Assembly (NCBI RefSeq): GCF_012911935.1
Contig: NZ_JAAXLA010000025.1
Location: 1 to 64,000 of the forward strand
Direction: 5' to 3'
Length of the DNA: 64,000 nt
DNA from: Pseudonocardia acidicola
GTDB lineage: Bacteria > Actinomycetota > Actinomycetes > Mycobacteriales > Pseudonocardiaceae
A program made the translations under genes and the position numbers. Numbering within the stretch: the stretch's first letter is position 1; each line of letters opens with the position of its first letter. The notes beneath the pieces were generated by a model, which was not told where the DNA came from, did no database searches, and saw only the letters and a list, made by a program, of their open reading frames with translations. This document shows, piece by piece, positions 43,573 through 52,343 of the stretch.

Positions 43573-44016
43573 GTGGACACCTCGCTGCGACACACGCTGC
43601 ACCAGCGCGGCCTCCGGATGACGCCGCAGCGGCAACTCGTGATCGACGCGGTCCGCGATCTGGGCCACGCGACGCCCGAACAGATCTGCGCCCGGGTCCA
43701 GCGTGCCGCACCGGCCGTCAACATCACGACCGTCTACCGGACGCTCGACCTGCTCGAACGGCTCGGCATGGTGCGGCACACCCACCTCGGCCACGGCGCC
43801 CCGACCTACTCCGAGCAGGAACACCAGCACGTCCACCTGGTGTGCCACTCCTGCGGTTCGGTGTCCGAGGCCCCCACCGACCTGATGGACGACCTTGCGG
43901 AGCGGCTCCTGCGGGAATCGAGCTTCGAGCTGGACGTCACCCACGTCGCGCTGTCCGGCCGCTGCGCCGACTGCCCTGACGATCACCGCACCGCTGACGA
44001 CGAGGAGATCCGGTGA
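43573..44016 (+). CDS. Fur-family metal-responsive regulator
   Basis: 147 aa. The winged helix (about 1-80) has HQRGLRMTPQRQLVIDAV and ITTVYRTLDLLERLGMV. The dimer/metal domain has EQEHQHVHLVCHSCGSV and a closing CADC, i.e. two CxxC pairs for structural zinc and a His-rich regulatory site. It is an apo/holo metal repressor. Iron, zinc or peroxide sensing cannot be separated here. Its stop overlaps the ygfZ start by 4 nt (GTGA), which ties it to iron-sulfur cluster maintenance. Confidence 0.9.
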   Translation: MDTSLRHTLHQRGLRMTPQRQLVIDAVRDLGHATPEQICARVQRAAPAVNITTVYRTLDLLERLGMVRHTHLGHGAPTYSEQEHQHVHLVCHSCGSVSEAPTDLMDDLAERLLRESSFELDVTHVALSGRCADCPDDHRTADDEEIR

Positions 44017-45110
44017 GCACGCCCGAGTCCGCAACGGAGCTCCCGGAGCCCCCCGACCCCGACGGCGGCGTCCCGGCCCACCGCGGTGACCCGCTCGCCG
44101 AACAGCGGGCGATGGCCCGGTCCGCCGCCGTGGTCGACCGCAGCCACCGCGGTGTCATCGCGGTCCCCGGCGAGGACCGGTTGAGCTGGCTGCACCTGCT
44201 GCTCACCCAGCACGTCAGCGAGCTGCCGGCCGACTCCGGCACCGAGGCGCTGGTGCTGGACGCCAACGGCCGGGTGCTGCACCACATGGTGGTCTCGCAC
44301 ACCGACGACACGGTCTGGCTGGACACCGAGCCCGGCGAGGTGCCGCCGCTGCTCGACTACCTGCAGAAGATGACGTTCTGGTCCAAGGTCCAGCCGCGCG
44401 ACGCGACCGATGAGCTGGCCGTACTCAGCGTCGTCGGGCCGCAGACGCCCGCGGTGCTGCAGGCCGCCGGGGTCATCCCGCCGGAGGGGCCCTACGCGTC
44501 CGCGGCGCTGCCCGGCGGCGGCGTGGTCCGGCGGATGCCGTGGCCGGGGGTGGACGCCGCCGACCTGCTTGTCCCGCGCGGCGAGCGCGACGCCTGGTGG
44601 CAGCGGCTGACCGCGGCCGGGGCGCGCGGCGCCGGCACGATGGCGTTCGAGGCGCTGCGGGTGGAGTCCGTGCGGCCGCGGCTGGCCCTCGACACCGACG
44701 ACCGGACCATCCCGCACGAGGTGGGCTGGATCGGGTCGGCGGTGCATCTGACGAAGGGCTGCTACCGCGGCCAGGAGACGGTCGCACGAGTCGCGAACCT
44801 CGGCCGCCCGCCGCGCCGACTGGTGCTGCTGCACCTCGACGCGGGCGACGAGGAGCTCCCCCGTCCCGGGGATCCGGTGCTGCGCGACGGCCGCGCGGTC
44901 GGCCGCGTCGGCACGGTGACGCTGCACCACGAGCTGGGCCCGGTGGCGCTCGCTCTGCTGAAGCGCTCGGTGCCGGTCGACGCGGAGCTGGTGGCCGGCA
45001 CCGGGGACCGGGCCGCGCCGGCCGCGATCGATCCCGACTCCGTCCCGGCCGAGGACACCGCGCCGCCGCCCGGGCGCGCCGCCCAGATGCGCGGGGGTCT
45101 GCGGGGCTGA
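44013..45110 (+). CDS. ygfZ: Folate-binding Fe-S assembly factor YgfZ
   Basis: 365 aa. A GcvT-like tetrahydrofolate-binding fold (about 35-290). The family signature KGCYRGQE with its reactive Cys (about 250) sits in HLTKGCYRGQETVARV. The C-terminal barrel is LHLDAGDEELPRPGDPV. YgfZ supports repair or assembly of Fe-S enzymes such as radical-SAM tRNA modifiers, using folate. GTG start coupled to the Fur gene. The last 40 residues are a disordered tail. Confidence 0.93.
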   Translation: MSTPESATELPEPPDPDGGVPAHRGDPLAEQRAMARSAAVVDRSHRGVIAVPGEDRLSWLHLLLTQHVSELPADSGTEALVLDANGRVLHHMVVSHTDDTVWLDTEPGEVPPLLDYLQKMTFWSKVQPRDATDELAVLSVVGPQTPAVLQAAGVIPPEGPYASAALPGGGVVRRMPWPGVDAADLLVPRGERDAWWQRLTAAGARGAGTMAFEALRVESVRPRLALDTDDRTIPHEVGWIGSAVHLTKGCYRGQETVARVANLGRPPRRLVLLHLDAGDEELPRPGDPVLRDGRAVGRVGTVTLHHELGPVALALLKRSVPVDAELVAGTGDRAAPAAIDPDSVPAEDTAPPPGRAAQMRGGLRG

Positions 45111-45271
45111 CCGGGCCGTACCGCCGTCCGCGCGGTCGCCTCCACGCCCCGCGGTGATCGCTGTTTCGCCGTGAGGAACCGCGCCGTGCACGGCAGCATC
45201 CTCCCGAGCAGCGACGACGCGCCGCCGTCTTGCATGGTGAGACAAATTGCCCGAATACCGGGAACTCGGCC

Positions 45272-45277
45272 TACCCT
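45272..45277 (+). promoter_or_regulatory. -10 box of the leaderless MFS gene
   Basis: TACCCT lies 6 nt before GTG 45284. A TTGCCC at 45247-45252 is a possible -35 (19-bp spacer). CCCG-AATAC-CGGG (45250-45262) between them is a small inverted repeat that could be an operator. Confidence 0.55.
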
Positions 45278-45283
45278 CGGGGC

Positions 45284-46519
45284 GTGGTCGAGACGAGCCG
45301 GTACCGATGGGTGGTGCTGGCGGTGGGCACGCTGGCCCAGGCCGCGACCGCGGCGTACTTCCTCGGACTCGCCGCCGTCACCCCGGCCCTGCGCGAGCAC
45401 TTCGGACTGAGCCTGGCCCAGGTCGGCGTGCTCCTCGGGGTCATCTCGGCGGGGATCGTCACCACCTTGTTCGCCTGGGGCAGCGCGGCGGACCGGTTCG
45501 GCGAGCGCGGCGTGATGGCGATCGGCCTGATCGGGGCCGCGGCCGCGCTCGGGACCACCGCACTCGTCGCCAGCCCGGTCGCGGCCGGTGCGCTCCTGAT
45601 CGTGGCCGGCGCGTTCGGCGCGAGCGTGAACGCCGCCAGCGGCCGCGCGGTCCTCACCTGGTTCCCGGCCCGCCGCCGCGGACTCGCCATGGCGGTGCGG
45701 CAGACCTCGGTGCCCGTCGGCGCGGCCGTCGCGGCCGTGGCGCTGCCGGCGATCGCCGACGGGGAGGGCGGCGTTCCCGGGGTGTTCGCCGCGCTGGCCG
45801 CGGGCTGTCTGCTCGCCGCCGTCGCCGTCGCGGTGTGGGTGCGCGAGCCCCCGAACGCCCCGGACCGAGGCTCCCGGCCCGCCGCGAAGGCGCGGACCGT
45901 GCTGGCCGACCGCCGGCTGCAGCGGCTCAGCCTGGGCGGGGCGCTGCTCGTCGTCCCGCAGTTCCTCGGCTCGGTGTTCCTGGTCGAGGTGCTGCACACC
46001 GGGCACGGGATGTCGACGGCCGCCGCAGGCGCTCTGCTCGCCGCCATGCAGGTGCTGAGCGCCATGGGCCGACTCGGCAGCGGCGTGTGGTCGGACCGGG
46101 TGGACAGCAGACTGGGCCCGCTGCGGATCGTCGCGGTCGCGGTGACGATCGGGTTCGCGCTGTCGGCCGCCGCGTACGCCGGCCCGACCGGGCTCCTCGC
46201 GGCCGTGCTCGTGCCCGCGGCCGCGCTGGCCGTCAGCTGGAACGGGCTGGTGTTCACCGCGGCCGGGGAGCTCGCCCCGCCCGGGCGCGCCGCCACCGCC
46301 ATGGCGGTGTCGAACACTGCCAACTACGTGGGTGCCGCGGTCACCCCGGCCCTGGGTGGCGTGATCGCCGACGCCGCGGGCTGGCCGGCGATGCTCGCCA
46401 CCGGGGCCGTCGCCGCCGCGCTGGCCGTCCTGACCCTGCGAGGACTGCGCGACGGGGCGGATCAGCCTGCGCGCTGCTTGCCCGCGACCGCGCCCCAGAA
46501 CACCCGCAACCGGTCGTAG
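45284..46519 (+). CDS. MFS transporter
   Basis: About 411 aa from GTG 45284, twelve hydrophobic segments. MFS loop 2-3 motif AWGSAADRFGERGVM is near residue 70. A conserved RGLAMAVRQTSVPVGAAVA in helix 5 resembles nitrate/oxalate or sugar-type MFS carriers. The substrate cannot be named; drug/H+ antiport or carboxylate transport are options. The 3' end overlaps the convergent gene (46462) by 58 nt. Confidence 0.87.
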   Translation: MVETSRYRWVVLAVGTLAQAATAAYFLGLAAVTPALREHFGLSLAQVGVLLGVISAGIVTTLFAWGSAADRFGERGVMAIGLIGAAAALGTTALVASPVAAGALLIVAGAFGASVNAASGRAVLTWFPARRRGLAMAVRQTSVPVGAAVAAVALPAIADGEGGVPGVFAALAAGCLLAAVAVAVWVREPPNAPDRGSRPAAKARTVLADRRLQRLSLGGALLVVPQFLGSVFLVEVLHTGHGMSTAAAGALLAAMQVLSAMGRLGSGVWSDRVDSRLGPLRIVAVAVTIGFALSAAAYAGPTGLLAAVLVPAAALAVSWNGLVFTAAGELAPPGRAATAMAVSNTANYVGAAVTPALGGVIADAAGWPAMLATGAVAAALAVLTLRGLRDGADQPARCLPATAPQNTRNRS

Positions 46520-47307
46520 CAGGCCCCGGCCGTCTTCTCGTCGCCGTCGCGCAATGCCCGCAGGGCCCGCTGCACCTCGGCCGCCGAGGTGTCGGCACGC
46601 AGCGCGTCGTCGTCGAGCAGGTCGACCAGGCCGCCGTAGTCGAGCTCGACCACCGAGTCCCGATCGAAGCGGTCGAGCCAGCGGGCGGTCTCGGCGAGCA
46701 CCTCGGTGGGACCGACGTCGCCCAGCGCCTCACGCACGATCCGCTCGGCGGCCGCAGCCCGGCTCCGGGCCACCCTCATCGGCACCCGCCACGAGACCCG
46801 GCGGGGACGGCCGAGGTGCAACTGCCGCCCCTCGGGGTCGACGAGGGCGAACCACGGCAACGGAACCGTCCAGCTCGCCGTGACGACGTGTGCGGCGGCG
46901 TCGCCCAGCTCCACCATCGCCGCCTCGGCCCGCCGCCGCGCCGCAGCCTCCGGGACCGGCAGGGCACTCGAGCGCAGCAGCGGTTCCTCCTCGGCCAGGA
47001 AACCCAGAACCGCCGCCGCCGCGCGCGGGCGGGTGTCGAGCGGACAGATCAGCGGCTCGCCGTCCACCCCGTCCAGGACGAGCACGTCGACGGGCGGTGC
47101 GCCGGCCGGTCCACCGTCCGCCGGGTCACCCGGCAGCAACCGCTCGGCGATGTGTGCGCGCAGACACAGCTCGCGTTCCAGGCGGCCCGCCCGCTCCGGC
47201 GGGACCGCGCCGCGGGCGAGTCCGGCCCGGACGGGCCCACCGGACGGCCCGGCGAAGACCCGCGACGGCTCGTACACCCGCAGGTAGGACAGGAACGGGG
47301 CCGGCAT
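46462..47307 (-). CDS. Conserved actinobacterial protein of unknown function
   Basis: 281 aa from ATG 47307 (PAPFLSYLRVYEPSRVFAG). Arg- and Ala-rich, soluble. The segments ADGEPLICPLDTRPRAAAAVLGFL, WTVPLPWFALVDPEGRQL and RVSWRVPMRVARSRAAAAERIVREALG look like a folded core, with an acidic helical C-terminus (SAAEVQRALRALRDGDEKTAGACYDRLRVFWG). I do not recognise the family. It is divergent from the DUF3073 gene and its 3' end overlaps the MFS gene by 58 nt, an unusual convergent overlap. Confidence 0.78.
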   Translation of the reverse strand: MPAPFLSYLRVYEPSRVFAGPSGGPVRAGLARGAVPPERAGRLERELCLRAHIAERLLPGDPADGGPAGAPPVDVLVLDGVDGEPLICPLDTRPRAAAAVLGFLAEEEPLLRSSALPVPEAAARRRAEAAMVELGDAAAHVVTASWTVPLPWFALVDPEGRQLHLGRPRRVSWRVPMRVARSRAAAAERIVREALGDVGPTEVLAETARWLDRFDRDSVVELDYGGLVDLLDDDALRADTSAAEVQRALRALRDGDEKTAGACYDRLRVFWGAVAGKQRAG

Positions 47308-47482
47308 GGACAGGAATGATTCCAGCCCACAGGGCCGGCGTGACCGAATGAACGTCACACCATCGATGCCACGTCGCACGCCTGGTGGTTCGCAAGGTAC
47401 GGTGGACACCAGGACATTGATGAGATGAATGGGGCCGCCGAATCATCCGGCCGCCCCTTCCCTGTTGTAAGGGGGACCAGCC

Positions 47483-47680
47483 ATGGGGCGCGGACGAGCC
47501 AAGGCCAAGCAGACCAAGGTGGCCCGAGAGCTCAAGTACAGCTCCCCCACGATGGATCTCGACGCGCTGCAGCGCGAGATCGGGAGTGGGAAGGCTGCTT
47601 CCGACGACGAGCAGGAGTACGACGACTACGCGGACTCGTACTCCTCCTACACCGACGACGAGGACGCGCGCCGGCGGTGA
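47483..47680 (+). CDS. DUF3073 small protein
   Basis: 65 aa. GRGRAKAKQTKVARELKYSSP (basic start) and an acidic Tyr/Asp tail (EYDDYADSYSSYTDDEDARRR). ATG 47483 follows AAGGGGGA. Highly conserved in actinobacteria next to purine genes (Rv0810c in M. tuberculosis, by memory). Function unknown; the basic-acidic split suggests nucleic-acid or protein binding. Confidence 0.92.
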   Translation: MGRGRAKAKQTKVARELKYSSPTMDLDALQREIGSGKAASDDEQEYDDYADSYSSYTDDEDARRR

Positions 47681-47723
47681 ACCGGTAGCGGGTCCTCCGG
47701 TCGGCCGATGGCGTTCCGCCGGG

Positions 47724-48485
47724 TCACCGCAGCAGCAGGTTGGCCATCGCAGCCACCCCTACCGCGGCGATCAACAGGCGGAACGCCATCGGCGGCAGCC
47801 GACGACTCAGCGCGGCGCCCACCCGTCCACCGACGGTCGCGCCCGCTGCGATGAGCAACGCCGCCGTCCAGGCGATCTGGTCGGCGAGCAGCGCGAAGAC
47901 GATCCCGGCGGCGAGGTTGACGGTCAGCGCCATCGCGTTCTTCAGCGCGTTGATCCGCTGCAGGTCCTCGGGTAATGCCACTCCCATGAGGCCCAGCAGG
48001 ATGACGCCCTGCGCTGCGCCGAAGTAGCCGCCGTAGACACCGGACGCGGTGACCCCGGCGGTGAGCCACGGGCTGTCGCCGCCGCGTGGGGTCTCGGCCC
48101 GGCGGGCGGCCAGTCGGCGGGCGAGCAGCGGTTGCACCAGTACCAGCAGCACGGCGACGCCGATCAGCACCGGCACCACCGCGGCGAAGGTCTGCGCGGG
48201 CAGCAGCAGGAGCACGCCCGCCCCCACCAGGCCGCCGACCGCCGAAGCAGCGCACAGCCGCAGCACCCGTGCGCGTTGGCCGCGCAGTTCACGGCGGTAG
48301 CCGAACACCCCGGCGACCGAACCGGGTACCAGACCGATGTTGTTGGACACGTTGGCCAGCAGCGGCGGGTAGCCCACCGCGAGCAGCACCGGGAACGTGA
48401 TCAACGTGCCCGAGCCGACCGCGGCGTTGACGGCGCCGGCCGCCATCCCCGCCAGCGCCACCAGTAGCGCCTGCCACGGCGTCAT
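47724..48485 (-). CDS. TSUP-family (TauE/SafE) anion exporter
   Basis: 253 aa, about seven to eight membrane helices. Typical opening ALVALAGMAAGAVNAAVGSGTLITFPVLLAVGYPPLLANVSNNIGLVPG, where the first repeat Gly/Ser/Thr loop is conserved, and a second repeat around GVYGGYFGAAQGVILL. The family exports sulfite, sulfoacetate or related organosulfonates. No associated sulfur gene is adjacent, so the substrate is open. Confidence 0.9.
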   Translation of the reverse strand: MTPWQALLVALAGMAAGAVNAAVGSGTLITFPVLLAVGYPPLLANVSNNIGLVPGSVAGVFGYRRELRGQRARVLRLCAASAVGGLVGAGVLLLLPAQTFAAVVPVLIGVAVLLVLVQPLLARRLAARRAETPRGGDSPWLTAGVTASGVYGGYFGAAQGVILLGLMGVALPEDLQRINALKNAMALTVNLAAGIVFALLADQIAWTAALLIAAGATVGGRVGAALSRRLPPMAFRLLIAAVGVAAMANLLLR

Positions 48486-48656
48486 TGCCGTCCTCCTGCC
48501 ACGTTCGCCGACGCTAGCCGCCGAGGGCGCCGCGGTGGCGCCGGAGACGCCGACGTCACGTTCCCGCCCGCGCCCGGCCGACCCGCCCCGGTGATCAACA
48601 ACGGCGGAGGTTGGGTATCGTCAAGCTGACGAAAACATGCTCCCGACCTCGTCAGG

Positions 48657-49409
48657 ATGATCTTCATGCGCGGGAACCTGTTCGCCGTGGCCGTCGACCT
48701 CGTGATCCTCACGGTCCGCCGGGCGGAGTTGTGCGTCCTCCTGGGACAGCGCAACGTGACCCCACACGCGGGGAGCTGGGCGCTGCCCGGCGGCTTCGTG
48801 CTCCCCCACGAGGACCTCGTGGACACCGCCGCCCGCCTGCTCACCGAACAGACCGGCGCCGAGGGCGGCACCGACCCCACAACGGCGGACGACGGGCACC
48901 TCGAGCAGCTCGCAAGCTACGCCGCCCCCGACCGGGACCCGCGCGGCCGGGTGCTCAGCGTCGGCTACCTCGCGCTGCTGCCCGACCTCCCGGAGCCGGC
49001 CGCCGGGCCCGACGCCGAACGCCGGGCGTGGCACCCGGTGCAGCCACTGCTGCACCCCGGCTCGGGAGACCCGGCCCTTGCCTTCGACCACAACCGGATC
49101 CTCGCCGACGGCGTCGACCGGGCCCGCGCGAAGCTCGAGTACTCGACGCTGGCGGCGTCGTTCTGCCCGCCGCAGTTCACCGTGACCGACCTGCGACGGG
49201 TCTACGAGGCGGTGTGGCGCACCGAGATCGACCCGCGGAACTTCCAGCGCAAGGTGACCTCGGTCGACGGGTTCCTGCTGCCCACCGCCACGATGGTCAC
49301 CGGCGGCCGGGGACGGCCGGCGCAACTGTTCCGGCGCGGGCCGGCCACGACCCTGCATCCGCCGATGCTCCGCGAGACCAGCGGCTCGACCAGAGCTGCG
49401 GACAGGTAG
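48657..49409 (+). CDS. NrtR-like regulator (Nudix domain + winged helix)
   Basis: 250 aa. The Nudix-fold domain (about 8-145) starts FAVAVDLVILTVRRAELCVLLGQR and has SWALPGGFV. The Nudix box is degenerate (DTAARLLTEQTG instead of R-E-x-x-E-E), so hydrolysis is unlikely. The winged helix is FTVTDLRRVYEAVWRTEIDPRNFQRKV (about 175-205). NrtR-type proteins bind ADP-ribose-like ligands and regulate NAD or pentose-related genes. ATG 48657 or 48666. The convergent purM stop is 5 nt away. Confidence 0.85.
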   Translation: MIFMRGNLFAVAVDLVILTVRRAELCVLLGQRNVTPHAGSWALPGGFVLPHEDLVDTAARLLTEQTGAEGGTDPTTADDGHLEQLASYAAPDRDPRGRVLSVGYLALLPDLPEPAAGPDAERRAWHPVQPLLHPGSGDPALAFDHNRILADGVDRARAKLEYSTLAASFCPPQFTVTDLRRVYEAVWRTEIDPRNFQRKVTSVDGFLLPTATMVTGGRGRPAQLFRRGPATTLHPPMLRETSGSTRAADR

Positions 49410-49414
49410 CGAGG

Positions 49415-50530
49415 TCAGAAGCGGGGGTGCTCGCCGCGCAGCTGCACCCGCGACCCGGCCTCGTCGCCCTCGCCGCCGGTCGCGCGCCGAACCTCACCGA
49501 GTACCCAGGACGGCACGTGCCGTGCGGTGAGCACGGCGAGCGCGCGGTCGACGTCGTCGGGTGGCAGCACCGCGACCATCCCGACGCCCATGTTGAACGT
49601 CTTCTCCATCTCGGCGCGATCGACCCGGCCGCGGGAGGCGATCAGCTTGAACACCGGCTCCGGGGTCCAGGTGCCGCGTTCGGCCACCGCGACCAGCCCG
49701 TCGGGCAGCACCCGCTCCAGGTTGCGGGCCAGCCCGCCGCCGGTGATGTGCGCGAACGTGCGGACCCCGGTCTCCGCGGCCAGCGCCAGGCAGTCCCGGG
49801 CGTAGATGCGGGTCGGGGCGAGCAGTTCCTCGCCGAGGGTGCGGCCGAACTCCTCGACGTGGCCCTCCAGCGGCATCCGGGCGATGTCCAGCAGCACGTG
49901 CCGGGCCAGCGAATAGCCGTTGGAGTGCAGCCCGGAGGCGCCCATGGCCACCAGCACGTCGCCGGGGCGGACCCGCTCCGGGCGCAGCATGGCCTCGGCG
50001 TCGACGATCCCGACGCCGGTGGCCGACAGGTCGTACCCGCCGGCGTCCATCAGCCCGGGGTGCTCCGCGGTCTCCCCGCCCAGCAGCGCGCAGCCGGCCT
50101 GCTGGCAACCCTCCGCGATGCCCTTGACGATGGTCGCGACCTGCTCGGGGATCAGCCGGCCGACAGCGATGTAGTCCTGCAGGAACAGCGGCTCGGCGCC
50201 GCAGACCACGAGGTCGTCGACGACCATCGCGACCAGGTCCAGGCCGATCGTGTCGTGCTTGTCCATGGCCTGCGCGATGGCCACCTTGGTGCCGACCCCG
50301 TCGGTGGACGCCGCGAGCACCGGCTCGGTGTAGCGGCCCAGCTTCGGGGCGAAGAGCCCGGCGAACCCGCCGATGCCGCCGAGGACCTCGGGGCGGCTCG
50401 CCTTCTCCGCGTACGGCCGCAACGCCTCGACAGCCTGCTCACCCGCCTCGATGTCCACGCCCGCGGACGCGTAGCTCGCCCGCGGACTGTCAAGGCTGTT
50501 CGCCGTGCTGTTCTCGGTGGTCGGCGGCAT
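49415..50530 (-). CDS. purM: Phosphoribosylformylglycinamidine cyclo-ligase PurM
   Basis: 371 aa from ATG 50530. AIRS-kinase fold: ASYASAGVDIEAGEQAVEAL, ASTDGVGTKVAIAQAM (near 75), VVDDLVVCGAEPLFLQDYIAVG, and the ATP-site GGETAEHPGLM. It forms the imidazole ring of AIR in purine synthesis. Located 97 nt after purF in the same direction, so probably one operon. Confidence 0.96.
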   Translation of the reverse strand: MPPTTENSTANSLDSPRASYASAGVDIEAGEQAVEALRPYAEKASRPEVLGGIGGFAGLFAPKLGRYTEPVLAASTDGVGTKVAIAQAMDKHDTIGLDLVAMVVDDLVVCGAEPLFLQDYIAVGRLIPEQVATIVKGIAEGCQQAGCALLGGETAEHPGLMDAGGYDLSATGVGIVDAEAMLRPERVRPGDVLVAMGASGLHSNGYSLARHVLLDIARMPLEGHVEEFGRTLGEELLAPTRIYARDCLALAAETGVRTFAHITGGGLARNLERVLPDGLVAVAERGTWTPEPVFKLIASRGRVDRAEMEKTFNMGVGMVAVLPPDDVDRALAVLTARHVPSWVLGEVRRATGGEGDEAGSRVQLRGEHPRF

Positions 50531-50626
50531 GGTGGGTCTCGCTCCCAGCTGGACGACGCGTCGCGGTGCGACGCCGGGCAGGTACTCGGGGGTCACGGGG
50601 CCTGGCACGCCCCACAGGAGGGCGGC

Positions 50627-52315
50627 TCAGGGACGACGCAGGGCGTCCGCGGCACCGTAGCCGACCGAGAGCGGCCCGGCATCGCCGGAAGCCGCGCCCG
50701 ATACGTCCGGCACCGGCTCCTCGGCAGCGGGCCGCGCGGGAAGGGCGTCGCCGGACAGCTCCTCGAGCAGGTGCTTGCCCAGCCGCGCCTCCTCCGGCAA
50801 CGGGATGGGGTACTCGCCGTCGAAGCACGCCGCGCACAACCGGCTGCGCGGCTGCTCGCTGGCGGCGACGAGCCCGCCGAGGGACACGTATCCCAGCGAG
50901 TCGGCGCCGATCGAACGGCGCACCCCCTCGCTGTCCAGCGAACCGGCGACGAGCTCGGCACGGGTGGCGAAGTCGATCCCGTAGAAGCAGGGCCAGCGCA
51001 CCGGCGGCGAGGCGATCCGCACGTGCACCTCGAGGGCGCCCGCCTCGCGCAGCATGCGGACCAGGGCGCGCTGGGTGTTGCCGCGGACGATCGAGTCGTC
51101 GACGACCACCAGCCGCTTGCCGCGGATGACGTCGCGCAGCGGGTTCAGCTTGAGCCGGATACCGAGCTGGCGGATGGTCTGGGACGGCTGGATGAAGGTC
51201 CGCCCGACGTAGGCGTTCTTGACCAGACCCTGGCCGTAGGGGATCCCGGAGCCCTGCGCGTAACCGATCGCGGCCGGGGTGCCGGACTCGGGAACCGGGA
51301 TGACCAGGTCGGCCTCGACCGGGTGCTCCTGCGCCAGCCGGCGGCCGATCTCCACCCGCGTGGCATGCACCGAGCGGCCGGAGATCGTGGTGTCGGGCCG
51401 GGCCAGGTAGACGTACTCGAACACGCAGCCCTTGGGATCGGGGGCCGCGAACCGGGAGCTGCGCAGCCCGTCGGCGTCGATGGCCAGCAGCTCGCCGGGC
51501 TCGACCTCGCGGACGACCGACGCGCCGACGATGTCCAGCGCCGCGGTCTCGCTGGCGACGACCCAGCCGCGATCCAGCCGGCCCAGCACCAGCGGCCGGA
51601 CGCCCTTCGGGTCGCGCGCGGCGTACAGCGTCTCCTCGTCGGCGAAGACGAGCGAGAACGCGCCGCGCACCCGGGGCAGCAGCCGCATCGCGGCCTCCTC
51701 GACCCCGGTGTCGGCGGCGTTGGCCGCGAGCAGCTCGCAGATCAGGTCGGAGTCGGTGGTGGCCTGGGCGCGGGCGCCGGCCCGGGTGCCGTTGCCGTTG
51801 CCGTTGCCGTTCGCGGCCCGGGCGTTGACCTCGTCGCGCAGCTCGGCGGTGTTCACCAGGTTGCCGTTGTGGCCGAGCGCGATGCCGCTGCCGGTGGCCG
51901 TGGTCCGGAACGTCGGCTGGGCGTTCTCCCAGGTCGTCGAGCCGGTGGTGGAGTATCGGGTGTGCCCGACGGCCAGGTGCCCACGCAGCGACGACAGCGT
52001 CTGCTCGTCGAAGACCTGGCTGACGAGTCCGAGGTCCTTGAACACGACCATGCGGCGGCCGTCGGACACCGCGATCCCGGCGGCCTCCTGGCCCCGATGC
52101 TGCAGGGCGTACAGGCCGTAGTAGGTCAGCTTGGCGACGTCCTCACCGGGCGCCCAGACACCGAAGACGCCACACTCCTCGCGCGGGGCCTCCTCCAGCG
52201 GAATCGGCTGGACGGACGGCGGTACGACGGGTGGTGCAGCGGGTTCGGTGAAGCCGCTCGATGCGGGGGTGCGGTCGGTCGGGTGCTCGTTCCGGGCGGA
52301 ACTCAACGCACACAC
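50627..52315 (-). CDS. purF: Amidophosphoribosyltransferase PurF
   Basis: About 562 aa from GTG 52315, which has GAGGAG close upstream; a TTG 9 nt later is an alternative. The N-terminal propeptide is removed to expose nucleophile C48 (EECGVFGVWAPGEDVAKL). Ntn-glutaminase and PRTase halves follow; the PRTase motif is VVVDDSIVRGNTQ (about 380). Four Cys of the Fe-S-type enzyme are visible toward the C-terminus (for example CFDGEYP). First committed step of purine synthesis. Confidence 0.95.
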   Translation of the reverse strand: MCALSSARNEHPTDRTPASSGFTEPAAPPVVPPSVQPIPLEEAPREECGVFGVWAPGEDVAKLTYYGLYALQHRGQEAAGIAVSDGRRMVVFKDLGLVSQVFDEQTLSSLRGHLAVGHTRYSTTGSTTWENAQPTFRTTATGSGIALGHNGNLVNTAELRDEVNARAANGNGNGNGTRAGARAQATTDSDLICELLAANAADTGVEEAAMRLLPRVRGAFSLVFADEETLYAARDPKGVRPLVLGRLDRGWVVASETAALDIVGASVVREVEPGELLAIDADGLRSSRFAAPDPKGCVFEYVYLARPDTTISGRSVHATRVEIGRRLAQEHPVEADLVIPVPESGTPAAIGYAQGSGIPYGQGLVKNAYVGRTFIQPSQTIRQLGIRLKLNPLRDVIRGKRLVVVDDSIVRGNTQRALVRMLREAGALEVHVRIASPPVRWPCFYGIDFATRAELVAGSLDSEGVRRSIGADSLGYVSLGGLVAASEQPRSRLCAACFDGEYPIPLPEEARLGKHLLEELSGDALPARPAAEEPVPDVSGAASGDAGPLSVGYGAADALRRP

Positions 52316-52343
52316 GCTCCTCAACAGACGGCGGCGCTTTTCG

